Assembly: GCA_021780905.1 (NCBI GenBank)
Contig: JAJXXW010000095.1
Span: forward strand, 1-44,699
Reading direction: 5' to 3'
Origin: a bacterium
GTDB lineage: Bacteria; Verrucomicrobiota; Verrucomicrobiia; Limisphaerales; UBA11358
DNA: 44,699 nt
The position numbers and the translations under genes were made by a program. Under the pieces are notes generated by a model. That model did no database searches. It was given only the letters and a program-made list of their open reading frames with translations, and was not told where the DNA came from. This document shows positions 23,499 to 32,711 of the stretch, piece by piece (the first letter of the stretch is position 1; every line of letters starts with the position of its first letter).

Positions 23499-24314
23499 TC
23501 AAGCCTGTCCCAGCTTTTTGGATTTGTCCGCTGCGGCGCGGACGGCGCTCATCACGGTGGCCCGCAGCTTGCCTTTTTCCAGTTCGTGCAATCCTTCGAT
23601 GGTTGTGCCGCCGGGGCTGGCGACCTGGTCTTTCAACGCGCCGGGATGCTGGCCGGTTTCCAGGACCATTTTCGCGCCGCCCCAGACGGTTTGCGCGGCC
23701 AGCCTGGTCGCGATGTCGCGGGGCAGTCCGGCGGCCACGCCGCCGTCGCTCAACGCCTCGATGAATTGATAAACGTAAGCCGGCCCGCTACCGCTCAAGC
23801 CGGTCACAGCGTCGAGCAGGGATTCCTTGACCTGAACGGCCAGGCCGACGGCGGACAACAATTTTTTCGCCAGCTCGCCGTCCGCTGCGGTCGCATTTTT
23901 GCCGAGGGCAAAGCCGGCGGCACCCGCACCGACGAGCGCCGGCGTGTTGGGCATGACCCGGATGACGCGGGCACCGGCGGGCAGCGCGGCTTCGAGTTTT
24001 GCCAGCGGCACGCCGGCGGCGATGGAGATGAGCAGATGATTTTGGGTGAAGGCGCCGGAAATTTCCGCGAGCACGCCGGCCACTTGATCCGGCTTGGTGG
24101 CGAGCAGGAGCACCGGGGCCGCTTTCGCCACCTCCAGATTGGACGCAACAGCTTTGGCGCCGGTTTGCGCGGAGAAGTATGCGCGCGCGGCGTCAAACGG
24201 GTCGGCGGCGAAAAGCTGCCGGGCCGTGACGAGTCGGGCGTTGACCAAACCCTTGGCGAGCGCGGCGGCCATTTTGCCCGCGCCGAGAAAACCGATTTTG
24301 AATGGCGTTGCCAT
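23499..24314 (-). CDS. proC: Pyrroline-5-carboxylate reductase
   Basis: The start ATG 24314 is chosen because the Rossmann fold begins directly (MATPFKIGFLGAGKMAAALAK). An 18-residue upstream extension has no counterpart. The 271-residue enzyme reduces pyrroline-5-carboxylate to proline with NAD(P)H. Seen are the GxGxMA dinucleotide motif at 10-16, the ATKPDQV segment, VMPNTPALVGAGAAG near 120, and the C-terminal dimer helices with GLSGSGPAYVYQFIEAL and ASPGGTTIEGLHELE, the family signature. It converges on groEL across the terminator at 23445. Confidence 0.96.
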   Translation of the reverse strand: MATPFKIGFLGAGKMAAALAKGLVNARLVTARQLFAADPFDAARAYFSAQTGAKAVASNLEVAKAAPVLLLATKPDQVAGVLAEISGAFTQNHLLISIAAGVPLAKLEAALPAGARVIRVMPNTPALVGAGAAGFALGKNATAADGELAKKLLSAVGLAVQVKESLLDAVTGLSGSGPAYVYQFIEALSDGGVAAGLPRDIATRLAAQTVWGGAKMVLETGQHPGALKDQVASPGGTTIEGLHELEKGKLRATVMSAVRAAADKSKKLGQA

Positions 24315-24493
24315 GCGCAGTTTGTAGCAGGCATTGGTGTGCAGCGGAAGTGAAAACCGGCCTGACAATCATAATCCCATTCTCAATCACAATTTGCCTG
24401 GAGACAGACATCAGGACTGCGATGGTGATCGGGCGGCCGATTCTCGGCTTGTTTTCAGCAGACCGGCGGCTATGCTTCATCGGCTGACTAATA

Positions 24494-25162
24494 ATGGCCG
24501 CCATCCGAAAATCCTGGGATTCGTTTGAACTCATGCGCGCCGCCGCGCAGGCGGGCGAGGCGCAGGCGCAGTGCTATCTCGGCGTCTGCTACCAGAACGG
24601 CCAGGGCGTGGAGCAGAATCATCAGGAGGCGGTCAAATGGTTCCGGCGCGCGGCGGAGCAGAACGATCCGGTGGCGCAATGTTACCTGGGCGTGTGCTAC
24701 TGGATGGGGCAGGGCGTGCCGCAGGAATACACCGAGGCGGCGAAATGGCTGCGCGAGGCGGCCGAGCAGGGCGACCCGGCGGCGCAGTTCAACCTCGGCA
24801 TGCTTTACGAGACCGGCCAGGGCGTGCCGCAGAATTACGCCGAGGCCGTGAAATGGTATCGGGAATCGGCGGAGCGCGGCTACCCGGCGGCGCAGTTCAA
24901 CCTTGGCGTCTTTTACGAGCAGGGCCAGGTGGTGGAGCAGGATTTTGCCGAGGCGGTGAAGTGGTATCACCGCGCTGCCGATCAGGAACTGGCCGACGCC
25001 CAGTGCAATCTCGGCCTGTGCTACCAGACCGGACGCGGCGTGCGGCAAAATTCGTCCGAGGCCGTGAAGTGGTTCATCAAGGCCGCGCGGCAGGGCAACA
25101 AGACGGCGCAGCATAATCTCGGCCTGCATTACGCCGCGGTCGATGCCGGCCAGCCGGAATGA
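24494..25162 (+). CDS. Sel1-repeat protein
   Basis: The 222-residue protein is built of about six 36-residue Sel1-type repeats with the consensus AQxxLGxxYxxGQGVxQxxxEAVKWxRxAAEQG (residues about 15-215), each giving two antiparallel helices of an alpha-solenoid. There is no signal peptide, so it is probably cytoplasmic and mediates protein-protein contacts. The last repeats are followed directly by the stop, which abuts the stop of convergent trpD with no spacer (TGATCA). Partner unknown. Confidence 0.9.
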   Translation: MAAIRKSWDSFELMRAAAQAGEAQAQCYLGVCYQNGQGVEQNHQEAVKWFRRAAEQNDPVAQCYLGVCYWMGQGVPQEYTEAAKWLREAAEQGDPAAQFNLGMLYETGQGVPQNYAEAVKWYRESAERGYPAAQFNLGVFYEQGQVVEQDFAEAVKWYHRAADQELADAQCNLGLCYQTGRGVRQNSSEAVKWFIKAARQGNKTAQHNLGLHYAAVDAGQPE

Positions 25163-26215
25163 TCAGCCGGCCAGCTCCGCCAGCTTCGCCGCCGCGGCAC
25201 CGGCATCAATCGTTTCACCCGCCAGCTCCCAGCCCGCCGCCAGCGATTTCACTGTTCCGGCAACCAACAAACCCGCGCCGGCATTGAGTAAAACGGCGTC
25301 GCGTTTCGGACCGCGATCCTCGCCGCGCAAAATGCGCCGGGTGATCGCGGCATTTTGAAACTTGTCGCCGCCAAGCCAATCTGCCAGCCGGGCCGGTTGC
25401 AATGGAAAATTCTCCAGCGACAGGGTGGAAACGTTGAAACCGCGCTCGTGATAAAATTCGGCGACAAAGTTATCGCCGAGCGTGGACAATTCATCCACAC
25501 AAATTGCGGTGCCGCCGCCGTCGTGAATTTTACCGGTTGCGACCATCGCGCGCCGGACGCCCAGCGATGGCAGGACTTTTGCGAGCGGTTCGCAGAGTTC
25601 CGCGCGCGGCACGCCGACCAGCATGGCGGACGGGCGCGCGGGATTCAGCAACGGGCCGAGGAAGTTGAAGATGGTCCGCTGCCCGCGCTCCGCGCACAGT
25701 TTGCGCGCGGCGGCGATGTGGCGGAACGCCGGATGAAAATTCGGCGCAAAGAAAAAGGCGAAATTCTGCTCGCGCAATGAACGCGCCGCCGCTTCCGGCG
25801 TCAAATCAATCCGAATGCCCAGCGCTTCCAGCACGTCCGCGCTGCCGGCCCGGGAGGTGACGGCGCGGTTGCCGTGCTTGGCCACCGCCACGCCGGCGGC
25901 GGCGCAAAGGATCGCGGCGGTCGTGGAGATATTGAATGTGCCCGACCGGTCGCCGCCGGTGCCGACGAGGTCGAGGATCTCGCGGGATTCACGCCAGTTT
26001 TTTTCAATCGGCGGCACAACGGATTTTTCGCGCAGGGCGGCGGCGAAGGCGGCGATTTCCGCCGGCGTCTCGCCCTTGCGCGCGAGCGCGATGAGAAAGT
26101 CCGCCTTGACCGGCGCGGGAATTTTTTCGTCGGTCAGGCTTTCCACGGCGGCGCGGACCTCCGCGGCGGACAGCGGTTGCCGGGTGGCGAGTGAAGGGAT
26201 GAGAGTTTCGAGCAC
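25163..26215 (-). CDS. trpD: Anthranilate phosphoribosyltransferase
   Basis: Start is placed at GTG 26215, where the protein (LETLIPSLATRQPLSAAEV) aligns with the usual N-terminus. An ATG at 26326 in the same frame adds 37 residues that look unrelated. The 350-residue enzyme joins anthranilate to PRPP in tryptophan synthesis. It shows the PRPP/phosphate motif LVGTGGDRSGTFNISTTAA near 90, KHGNRAVTSRAGSADVLEALG near 115-135, and the ending with GGTAICVDELSTLGD. No other trp gene is adjacent, so the pathway is dispersed here. It diverges from the efflux operon with about 120 bases between starts. Confidence 0.93.
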   Translation of the reverse strand: MLETLIPSLATRQPLSAAEVRAAVESLTDEKIPAPVKADFLIALARKGETPAEIAAFAAALREKSVVPPIEKNWRESREILDLVGTGGDRSGTFNISTTAAILCAAAGVAVAKHGNRAVTSRAGSADVLEALGIRIDLTPEAAARSLREQNFAFFFAPNFHPAFRHIAAARKLCAERGQRTIFNFLGPLLNPARPSAMLVGVPRAELCEPLAKVLPSLGVRRAMVATGKIHDGGGTAICVDELSTLGDNFVAEFYHERGFNVSTLSLENFPLQPARLADWLGGDKFQNAAITRRILRGEDRGPKRDAVLLNAGAGLLVAGTVKSLAAGWELAGETIDAGAAAAKLAELAG

Positions 26216-26334
26216 GCGCCATTTTACGGCGGCGTGCGAAAGGAGGAAACTGAAATTGCGGAGATCGTTGAATTTATCGTAACTTGTGCGCTCTGAATCG
26301 AGTCTGCTTTGGCGGCTGGATATCATTTCATTTT

Positions 26335-27576
26335 ATGGCAGAAAAATCAAACGGCGGTTGGTGGAAATGGATGCTGGTCATTCTGGTGCTGGCGGCGGGC
26401 GGCGGCGGCTATGTTTATTTCCGCCACGGCCACGGCGCGGCGTTGAGTTTCAACGCCGTGGCGACGGCGCGCGGCGAACTGACGGCGACGGTGACGGCCA
26501 CGGGCACGTTGAATCCGGTGGTGAATGTGACGGTGGGCAGCCAGGTGTCCGGCATCATCTACAAACTAAATGTGGACTATAATTCCATTGTGAAATCGAA
26601 TGAAATCATCGCCGAAATTGACCCTTCGTCGTATCAGGCGGCGGTGGAGCAGGCCACGGCCGATCTGGCCAACGCGAAGGCCAACCTGGAATTGCAGCAG
26701 GCGGAGGCGAACCGCAGCAGCAACCTGTTCACGAACCGGCTGATTTCCGGCTCCGATTATGACACGGCCATCGCCACCTTGCACGAAGCCAAGGCCACGG
26801 TGCAAATCAAGGTGGCTTCGCTCAACAACGCACTGGTGAATCTCAATTACTGCAAAATCCGTTCGCCGGTGGACGGCGTGGTGATCCAGCGCGCGGTGGA
26901 ACTGGGCCAGACGGTCGCCTCCAGCTTCAACACGCCGACGATCTTCCAGATCGCGAACGACCTGACCAAGATGCAGATTGACGCGAACGTGGCGGAGGCG
27001 GACATCGGTGGCGTGTTCGGGGGCCAGAGCGTGGATTTCACGGTGGACGCCTATCCGAACCGCACGTTTCACGGTTTGGTGGCCCAAGTTCGCAACTCGC
27101 CGATCACCGTCAACAACGTCGTCACCTACGACACGGTCATCAGCGTAACCAATGCGGATTACAAATTGAAGCCCGGCATGACGGCGAACGTCGCCATCAT
27201 TGTGGCCCGGCGCGAAGACGTGTTGAAAATCCCGAATCTGGCCCTGCGCTTCCGCCCGCCGGAAAATGCGGTGGTGCTGACCAACGCGGTGGGCGGCGTG
27301 CCGCTCACGAACGATGTCGCCAGCGGCAAAAGCCCGCACACAATCAAAAATGCGCGGGGCCTCCGCACGGTTTATATCCTGACCGGCGAGCCGGATGCAC
27401 CGCAGTTGAAACCAATGCTGGTCAAGACGGGTATTACGGACGGCATTTTTACCGAGGTCACCGCCGGTTTGAACGAAGGCGACAAAGTGGTGGCCAGCGT
27501 GGCCCAAACCGACGCGCAAAACTCCGGGTCTGAGTCCGGCTCCAGTCCGTTCGGCAGCCGCTTTCCGCACCACTAA
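26335..27576 (+). CDS. MacA-type periplasmic adaptor (RND/HlyD family)
   Basis: The start ATG 26335 puts the membrane anchor at residues about 10-28 (WMLVILVLAAGGGGYVYF). The 413-residue product has the adaptor layout: a biotinyl-lipoyl half (GSQVSGIIYKLNVDYNSIVK), a helical hairpin (residues about 100-165, with AVEQATADLANAKANLELQQ), the second lipoyl half (IRSPVDGVVIQRAVELGQTV) and a beta-barrel/membrane-proximal domain (LKPGMTANVAIIVARREDV). It links an inner-membrane ABC transporter to an outer-membrane channel. ABC ATPase and permease genes follow. No TolC-like gene is present in the window. Confidence 0.9.
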   Translation: MAEKSNGGWWKWMLVILVLAAGGGGYVYFRHGHGAALSFNAVATARGELTATVTATGTLNPVVNVTVGSQVSGIIYKLNVDYNSIVKSNEIIAEIDPSSYQAAVEQATADLANAKANLELQQAEANRSSNLFTNRLISGSDYDTAIATLHEAKATVQIKVASLNNALVNLNYCKIRSPVDGVVIQRAVELGQTVASSFNTPTIFQIANDLTKMQIDANVAEADIGGVFGGQSVDFTVDAYPNRTFHGLVAQVRNSPITVNNVVTYDTVISVTNADYKLKPGMTANVAIIVARREDVLKIPNLALRFRPPENAVVLTNAVGGVPLTNDVASGKSPHTIKNARGLRTVYILTGEPDAPQLKPMLVKTGITDGIFTEVTAGLNEGDKVVASVAQTDAQNSGSESGSSPFGSRFPHH

Positions 27577-27821
27577 ATTGAGGCAGAAGTGAGAATGCAG
27601 AAGGCCGAAACAAATTTGACGCCACGAACCACAATCTTCGCATGTGGGTTGTTCCGGCTTCACGGTGCGCGGCCCAAACCGGATGCCGAGGAGCCGTTGC
27701 GCTCCGGGGCTTTCGCGGAAGACGACGGACCAATGGCAGCCGGTTTCCGCCACCCTTTCCAGACACGCCCAAGGCCAGGCCGGACCAACTCCCGCATTAT
27801 GAATTGCGCCTCCTTCCTTCC

Positions 27822-28580
27822 ATGAACGCCGTCATCAAGCTTGCGGACATTCACAAGGTCTATCACACCGGAGAAGTAGATGTCCACGCGGTGCGCGGCG
27901 TGTCGCTGGACATCGCGCCGGGGGAATTTGTGGCCATCATGGGATCAAGCGGCTCCGGCAAGAGCACGCTGATGAACATGATCGGCTGTCTCGACCGGCC
28001 CACGCACGGAAACTATTTTCTCGACGGGCTCGACGTTTCCACGCTTGACCGCGATCAGCGCGCCATCATCCGCAACGACAAGATCGGCTTTGTTTTTCAA
28101 GGCTTCAACCTGTTGTCGCGCACCACGGCGCTGGAAAATGTCGAAATGCCGATGCTTTACAACAAGCGGCACCTGACGGCCGCCGAACAAAAGACCCGCG
28201 CCGCCCGTTCCCTCGAACTCGTAGGACTCGGCGCCCGCGCCGACCACAAGCCCAACCAGCTTTCGGGCGGCCAGCAGCAGCGGGTCGCCATCGCTCGTGC
28301 GCTGGTCAACCAGCCGTCGCTGCTGCTGGCCGACGAGCCAACCGGCAACTTGGACAGCCAGACGAGCATTGAAATCATGGGCGTGTTCCAGAAGTTGAAT
28401 GACGCCGGCATCACCATCGTCATGGTCACCCACGAGCTGGACGTCGCGCGCTACACGAAGCGCACGGTGATTCTGCGGGACGGCCGGATTTTGTCCGATG
28501 AGCCGGTGCGCGACCGGTTGAACGCGGAAGCGGAACTAAAAAAACTCCGCGCCGCCCAGGAGGCGGTGAAGCTGGCATGA
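27822..28580 (+). CDS. MacB/LolD-type ABC transporter ATP-binding protein
   Basis: The start ATG 27822 gives 252 residues; an upstream extension has no ABC character. All motifs are present: Walker A GSSGSGKSTL near 43, Q-loop FVFQGFNLL, signature LSGGQQQR near 148, Walker B LLLADEPTGNLD and switch His in VMVTHELD. The family energises MacB-type permeases that export peptides, toxins or lipoproteins. The stop overlaps the permease ATG (28577-28580). The 245-base gap from the adaptor gene shows no terminator, so all three are probably one transcript. Confidence 0.93.
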   Translation: MNAVIKLADIHKVYHTGEVDVHAVRGVSLDIAPGEFVAIMGSSGSGKSTLMNMIGCLDRPTHGNYFLDGLDVSTLDRDQRAIIRNDKIGFVFQGFNLLSRTTALENVEMPMLYNKRHLTAAEQKTRAARSLELVGLGARADHKPNQLSGGQQQRVAIARALVNQPSLLLADEPTGNLDSQTSIEIMGVFQKLNDAGITIVMVTHELDVARYTKRTVILRDGRILSDEPVRDRLNAEAELKKLRAAQEAVKLA

Positions 28581-29785
28581 AATTTCTGGCACCTTTCAAG
28601 CTTGCCGGCCGCGCGCTGCGGCGGAACAAGATGCGATCGCTGCTGACGATGCTCGGCGTCATCATCGGCGTCGGCTCGGTCATCGCCTCGGTCAGCATCA
28701 CCACCGGCGCCTCCAAGCAGGTGGAGGACAAGGTCGCCGCCATCGGCCAGAATGTCGTCACCGTTTTTGCCGGCAGTTTTAGCAGCAGCGGCTCGCGGAG
28801 CGGCTGGGGTAGCGCGTCGACGTTGACGGTGGAAGATGCGCTGGCCATCAAAAAGGAAGTGGCCAACGTCGTCGCCGTCAGCCCGGAAGTGCGCGACCGG
28901 ATGCAGGTGCTGGCGAACGGCCTGAACTGGAACACGATGATCCAGGGTGAATCGCCGGATTATCCGCAGATTCGCGACTGGGACATTGCCGCCGGGGCGA
29001 TGTTCACCACTGCGGACGTGCGCAGCATCGCCAAGGTCGCCGTCATCGGCAAGACGGTGGTGGATCAGTTGTTCGTCGATGAGGATCCAGTCGGCCAGAC
29101 GATGATCATCCGCAACATCCCGTTCAAGATCGTCGGTGTGCTGGAGTCAAAGGGATTCAACCTCTTTGGGCAGGATCAGGACGACGTGGTGATCATTCCC
29201 TACACCAGCCACATGCGGCGTATCACCAAGCGGACGTTTGTGAACTCCATCATGGTGCAGGCCGCCAGCAAGGAGGCCATCTCACAGGTGCAGGACGACA
29301 TCAACACGCTGCTGCTCGAACGGCACAAAAGCGCCGAGCCAGATTTCACCGTGCGCACGCAACTGGAGCTGATGCAGATGGCCACCTCGACCACGCGGAT
29401 CATGTCGGTGCTGCTGGCCGCGATTGCCAGCGTGTCCCTCATCGTCGGCGGCATCGGCATCATGAACATCATGCTGGTCAGCGTCACCGAGCGGACGCGC
29501 GAAATCGGCATCCGCATGGCCGTGGGCGCGCGCGGGCGCGACATCCTGGTTCAATTCTTGATTGAAGCCGTCACGCTGAGCGCGGTCGGCGGCATCATGG
29601 GCATTGCGCTGGGCATGTCGGCGGCGAAAATCACCTCGCACCTCACCGGCTGGCCGACGCTGACGCCCTTCGCGTGGATCGGCATCGCCTGCGTTACGAG
29701 CGCGGCGATCGGCATCGTCTCGGGTTTTTATCCCGCCTGGAAAGCCTCGCGGCTCGACCCGATTGAGGCTTTACGCTATGAATAG
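28577..29785 (+). CDS. MacB-type ABC transporter permease (FtsX domain)
   Basis: The 402-residue product starts by ATGA overlap with the ATPase gene. One transmembrane helix at about 28-48 (MLGVIIGVGSVIASVSIT) precedes a periplasmic domain (about 60-270, with DIAAGAMFTTADVRSIAKVAVIGKTV). The FtsX core then has three helices (about 280-305, 330-355, 365-390), with the coupling signature VTERTREIGIRMAVGARGRD after the first. It lacks a fused ATPase, so it needs the protein from 27822-28580. Together with the adaptor it forms a tripartite efflux pump; substrate not predictable. Confidence 0.92.
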   Translation: MKFLAPFKLAGRALRRNKMRSLLTMLGVIIGVGSVIASVSITTGASKQVEDKVAAIGQNVVTVFAGSFSSSGSRSGWGSASTLTVEDALAIKKEVANVVAVSPEVRDRMQVLANGLNWNTMIQGESPDYPQIRDWDIAAGAMFTTADVRSIAKVAVIGKTVVDQLFVDEDPVGQTMIIRNIPFKIVGVLESKGFNLFGQDQDDVVIIPYTSHMRRITKRTFVNSIMVQAASKEAISQVQDDINTLLLERHKSAEPDFTVRTQLELMQMATSTTRIMSVLLAAIASVSLIVGGIGIMNIMLVSVTERTREIGIRMAVGARGRDILVQFLIEAVTLSAVGGIMGIALGMSAAKITSHLTGWPTLTPFAWIGIACVTSAAIGIVSGFYPAWKASRLDPIEALRYE

Positions 29786-29871
29786 GGTCGTTGATTGGTT
29801 GCGTGGTTGAACCGTTGAGTTGGCAAAAGGCGGTCCGCAATTTAACCATCCCACGGTGCAACAATTCTGGA

Positions 29872-30882
29872 ATGACAGCCATCCTGCCCACGCACACGCC
29901 GGAGCTTTTTCAAGCAGCCGTCCAACGCGCCGCCGAACGCCTGCGCGCCGGCGAAGTTGTGGCGCTGCCGACGGAAACGGTCTATGGCCTCGCGGCGAAC
30001 GCACTGGATGAAATCGCCGTTGCCAGGATTTTCCAAATCAAGGGCCGGCCGGCGCACAATCCCGTCATCGTCCACATTGCGAGCAAGGCGATGGCGCGGG
30101 ACTGCGTGAAATCCTTTCCCGACCTGGCGGACAAATTTGCAAAGGCATTCTGGCCCGGCCCGTTGACGCTGGTGCTGCCGCGCGGAAAGCGCATGCCTGA
30201 TGTCGTCACCGCCGGCGGTGAAACGGTGGGCATCCGCTGGCCGGGCCATCCGTTCATGCAGGCGGTGATCCGTGAATGCGGCTTTCCGCTGGCGGCACCG
30301 AGCGCCAACTTGTCCAACCAGATTTCGCCGACGAACGTGAATCACGTCCGCGCGCAGCTTGGCGGGAAAATCTCCCTGATCGTGGACGGCGGGCCGTCGC
30401 AGGTCGGGATTGAGTCCACGGTGTTGGATCTGACGGTGTCGCCGCCGACCATTTTGCGCCCTGGCATGATTCACGCAGAATCGCTCGCCGCCGTTGGCGG
30501 CCAAGTCCAAAGCCCAGAGTCCAAAGCCCAGAGTTCAAAGCCCGTGTTGCGCAGTCCGGGTTTATTGCTGAAACATTATTCTCCAAAGGCAAAGTTGTTG
30601 GTGTTGGACTGGCAGGATGAGGCGGATTTGAAATTCCAAATTTCCAATCGCAAATTTCAAGTGGCCGACTGTCATTTCATTGCGCACACCCACATTCCGG
30701 CCGGTTTGGGCGCGGCGAATGTCAGCGTGATCCCGCACGACGCGGAGGCGTTCGCGCGCGCGCTTTATGCGGAACTGCACCGCTGCGACGCGGCGGGCGC
30801 GAACCTGATTGTCGTCGAGGCACCGCCGGATTTGCCGGAATGGTCGGGCATCGCCGACCGGTTGCGCCGGGCGGCGGCGTGA
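29872..30882 (+). CDS. tsaC: Sua5-type L-threonylcarbamoyl-AMP synthase
   Basis: The start ATG 29872 places the YrdC domain at the N-terminus. The 336-residue enzyme makes threonylcarbamoyl-AMP from Thr, bicarbonate and ATP for the t6A37 tRNA modification. Motifs are VVALPTETVYGLAANA (about 30), FQIKGRPAHNPVIVHI (about 57), FWPGPLTLVLPR and APSANLSNQISPT; STVLDLT closes the domain near 190. The C-terminal Sua5 domain begins around LRSPGLLLKHYSPKAKLLVL (about 225). The linker between them carries three copies of a 14-base repeat (30504-30543), and an AAATTTC-rich stretch at 30630-30660 encodes KFQISNRKFQ. Both look like dispersed repeats absorbed in frame. Confidence 0.9.
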   Translation: MTAILPTHTPELFQAAVQRAAERLRAGEVVALPTETVYGLAANALDEIAVARIFQIKGRPAHNPVIVHIASKAMARDCVKSFPDLADKFAKAFWPGPLTLVLPRGKRMPDVVTAGGETVGIRWPGHPFMQAVIRECGFPLAAPSANLSNQISPTNVNHVRAQLGGKISLIVDGGPSQVGIESTVLDLTVSPPTILRPGMIHAESLAAVGGQVQSPESKAQSSKPVLRSPGLLLKHYSPKAKLLVLDWQDEADLKFQISNRKFQVADCHFIAHTHIPAGLGAANVSVIPHDAEAFARALYAELHRCDAAGANLIVVEAPPDLPEWSGIADRLRRAAA

Positions 30883-30884
30883 GG

Positions 30885-32708
30885 TTATTCGGTTTCCCAG
30901 CGTTGCCGGTCGGTGAGGAAAAGGCCCGAGAGGAGACCGTAGGGCGCGACCTTCAAGGGAAATTGCGGCGGAATCTGGTTGGCGGCGACGGTCTTCAAGA
31001 CGAAGTTGCCCCAACTGTCCACGCCCCCTTGCAGGCATTCGGTGAACAGTTTTTGATCCAGCGTATTAAGTGTAAGGTAAAGCCCGCGGACCTCCTTGAC
31101 GTAGTCATTGAACTGAAAAAACTCGTATTGGGAATTCGCGGTGGTCCAGACGCATTGATGGTCGCCATACCAGGCCACGGCCCACGGAATGTCGCTCATC
31201 ATCAATTCGTTCGGGCGCATCCAGCCGGATATCTTCTGGATTTCCGGCGGATAATACGGCGGATAGGCGAGGGGGGACGTCTTCGGGGGCAACAGGTTGG
31301 TGATGAAGGTCTGGCAGGAGACCACGACCATGATCGTGATGACGCCCAGCCGCACCTGCAATGACGGGGTTTTCATCTGGTTGAGCAGCGTGATAAAAAA
31401 GGCGACGCCGAAAATCACCACCAAAGGCGTCAGCAACACCAGGAGGTTTTCCGAATTTATGTTGGGCGAGCTGTCGGACAGGTGCGTCCGCCCCAGCGCC
31501 TGCGCCACCACCAGGACGCCGAGACACATTACGGTGAAATAGCGCATCCGCCGGGCGGCGACGCTCCGCAACCCCAGGAGCAGGCCGGCAAAAAACAGCA
31601 CGGACAACCAACCGCCGCCAATCCGCAGAAGATTGTCCTGCAAAATGTAACGGGCGTTCAGCAGGAATTTGCCCATGTAGGGGCGCACCCAGTAGGCGGA
31701 AGTCAGGTCGGGATTGACCGATTGCAGCAGCCGTGATCCGGGAAAAGCGAAGGTGCCCTCCACCACTGCGAAGCCGGCGGTGCCGAACAGCGTGCCGCTC
31801 ACCGCGAGGTTGCGGATGATCCACGGCGTCACCGCCAAACCGAAGCCCAGAAAGGCCGCCACGGCCAGGCCGGGCCGCCGCACGCCGCCAAACAGCGTGA
31901 GAAAAATCACCACCGGCATAATCAGCCAGCCAAACGCATATCGCGTCAACAGGCCCGCGCCCGTCAGCACCCCGGCGGTGACGGCCAGCAGGAAAAGTTT
32001 TTGCACTGGCGGCGGCTCGCCGCGTCCCAGTTCCTCGACTTTCACCAGGCACCAGGCCACGCCCAGAAAAATCACCAGCAGCAGCAGGGTGGACTGGCCG
32101 GATACGCTGAATTTCCAGAGCATATCCGCCCCCAGCGTCAGCACGGCCGACAACCACGCCGCCTGAGCATCAAATAATTTAAGCGTCAGCAGAAACGTCA
32201 GGGCCACCGCGACGAGCAGCAGCGCCTGATTCAGGATGGCGATGCGGAATTCCGGCTGGTAACGCAGGAAACGTCCGGCCTCCGACCAGAAGGGTTTGCG
32301 GGATTCCGTCTGCCAGTCCGGCGGCCAGAATTTCATCAGGCCCGCCAGCAGGACCGGATAGACCGGCGGATTCGCGAGATCCGGCTGGCCGCTGTCAATT
32401 TCCGCGAAATCCACGGGGTTGGTCAGGTCAATTTCGCCGGCGTGGATTTCATGGTTGTGTTTTTGGAGGAGGTAAACGCTGAACGGCCGGATGAAATCGG
32501 TCGTGTAACCCTTGCCCGTGGCCACATTGTGCGCCACCTGGGCCGCGTCCATCGCCTCCTCCGAGTTGAATCCGCGATAGTTGGTGAGGTCGTAAACCAC
32601 GGCCAGGGCGACGATCGCCGCCGCCAGCGGCAACAATTGCACCCAGCGCGAAAAACGTCCCACCTCGACCGCATGAATCAGATGCTGGATCTTTTCGGAA
32701 ATAATCAT
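30885..32708 (-). CDS. GT-C membrane glycosyltransferase-like protein (PMT/ArnT type)
   Basis: The 607-residue membrane protein has about ten hydrophobic helices, the first near 24-42 (VQLLPLAAAIVALAVVYDL). The first external loop (LTNYRGFNSEEAMDAAQVAH) carries acidic residues where GT-C enzymes place the catalytic Asp/Glu. After LANPPVYPVLLAGLMKFW the helices follow, with a soluble C-terminal domain (about 440-600). Such enzymes move sugars from polyprenyl-phosphate donors to proteins or lipids outside the inner membrane. The acceptor is unknown. The start lies 3 bases after the stop of the response regulator, so it is in the two-component operon. Confidence 0.75.
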   Translation of the reverse strand: MIISEKIQHLIHAVEVGRFSRWVQLLPLAAAIVALAVVYDLTNYRGFNSEEAMDAAQVAHNVATGKGYTTDFIRPFSVYLLQKHNHEIHAGEIDLTNPVDFAEIDSGQPDLANPPVYPVLLAGLMKFWPPDWQTESRKPFWSEAGRFLRYQPEFRIAILNQALLLVAVALTFLLTLKLFDAQAAWLSAVLTLGADMLWKFSVSGQSTLLLLVIFLGVAWCLVKVEELGRGEPPPVQKLFLLAVTAGVLTGAGLLTRYAFGWLIMPVVIFLTLFGGVRRPGLAVAAFLGFGLAVTPWIIRNLAVSGTLFGTAGFAVVEGTFAFPGSRLLQSVNPDLTSAYWVRPYMGKFLLNARYILQDNLLRIGGGWLSVLFFAGLLLGLRSVAARRMRYFTVMCLGVLVVAQALGRTHLSDSSPNINSENLLVLLTPLVVIFGVAFFITLLNQMKTPSLQVRLGVITIMVVVSCQTFITNLLPPKTSPLAYPPYYPPEIQKISGWMRPNELMMSDIPWAVAWYGDHQCVWTTANSQYEFFQFNDYVKEVRGLYLTLNTLDQKLFTECLQGGVDSWGNFVLKTVAANQIPPQFPLKVAPYGLLSGLFLTDRQRWETE

Positions 32709-32711
32709 AAA

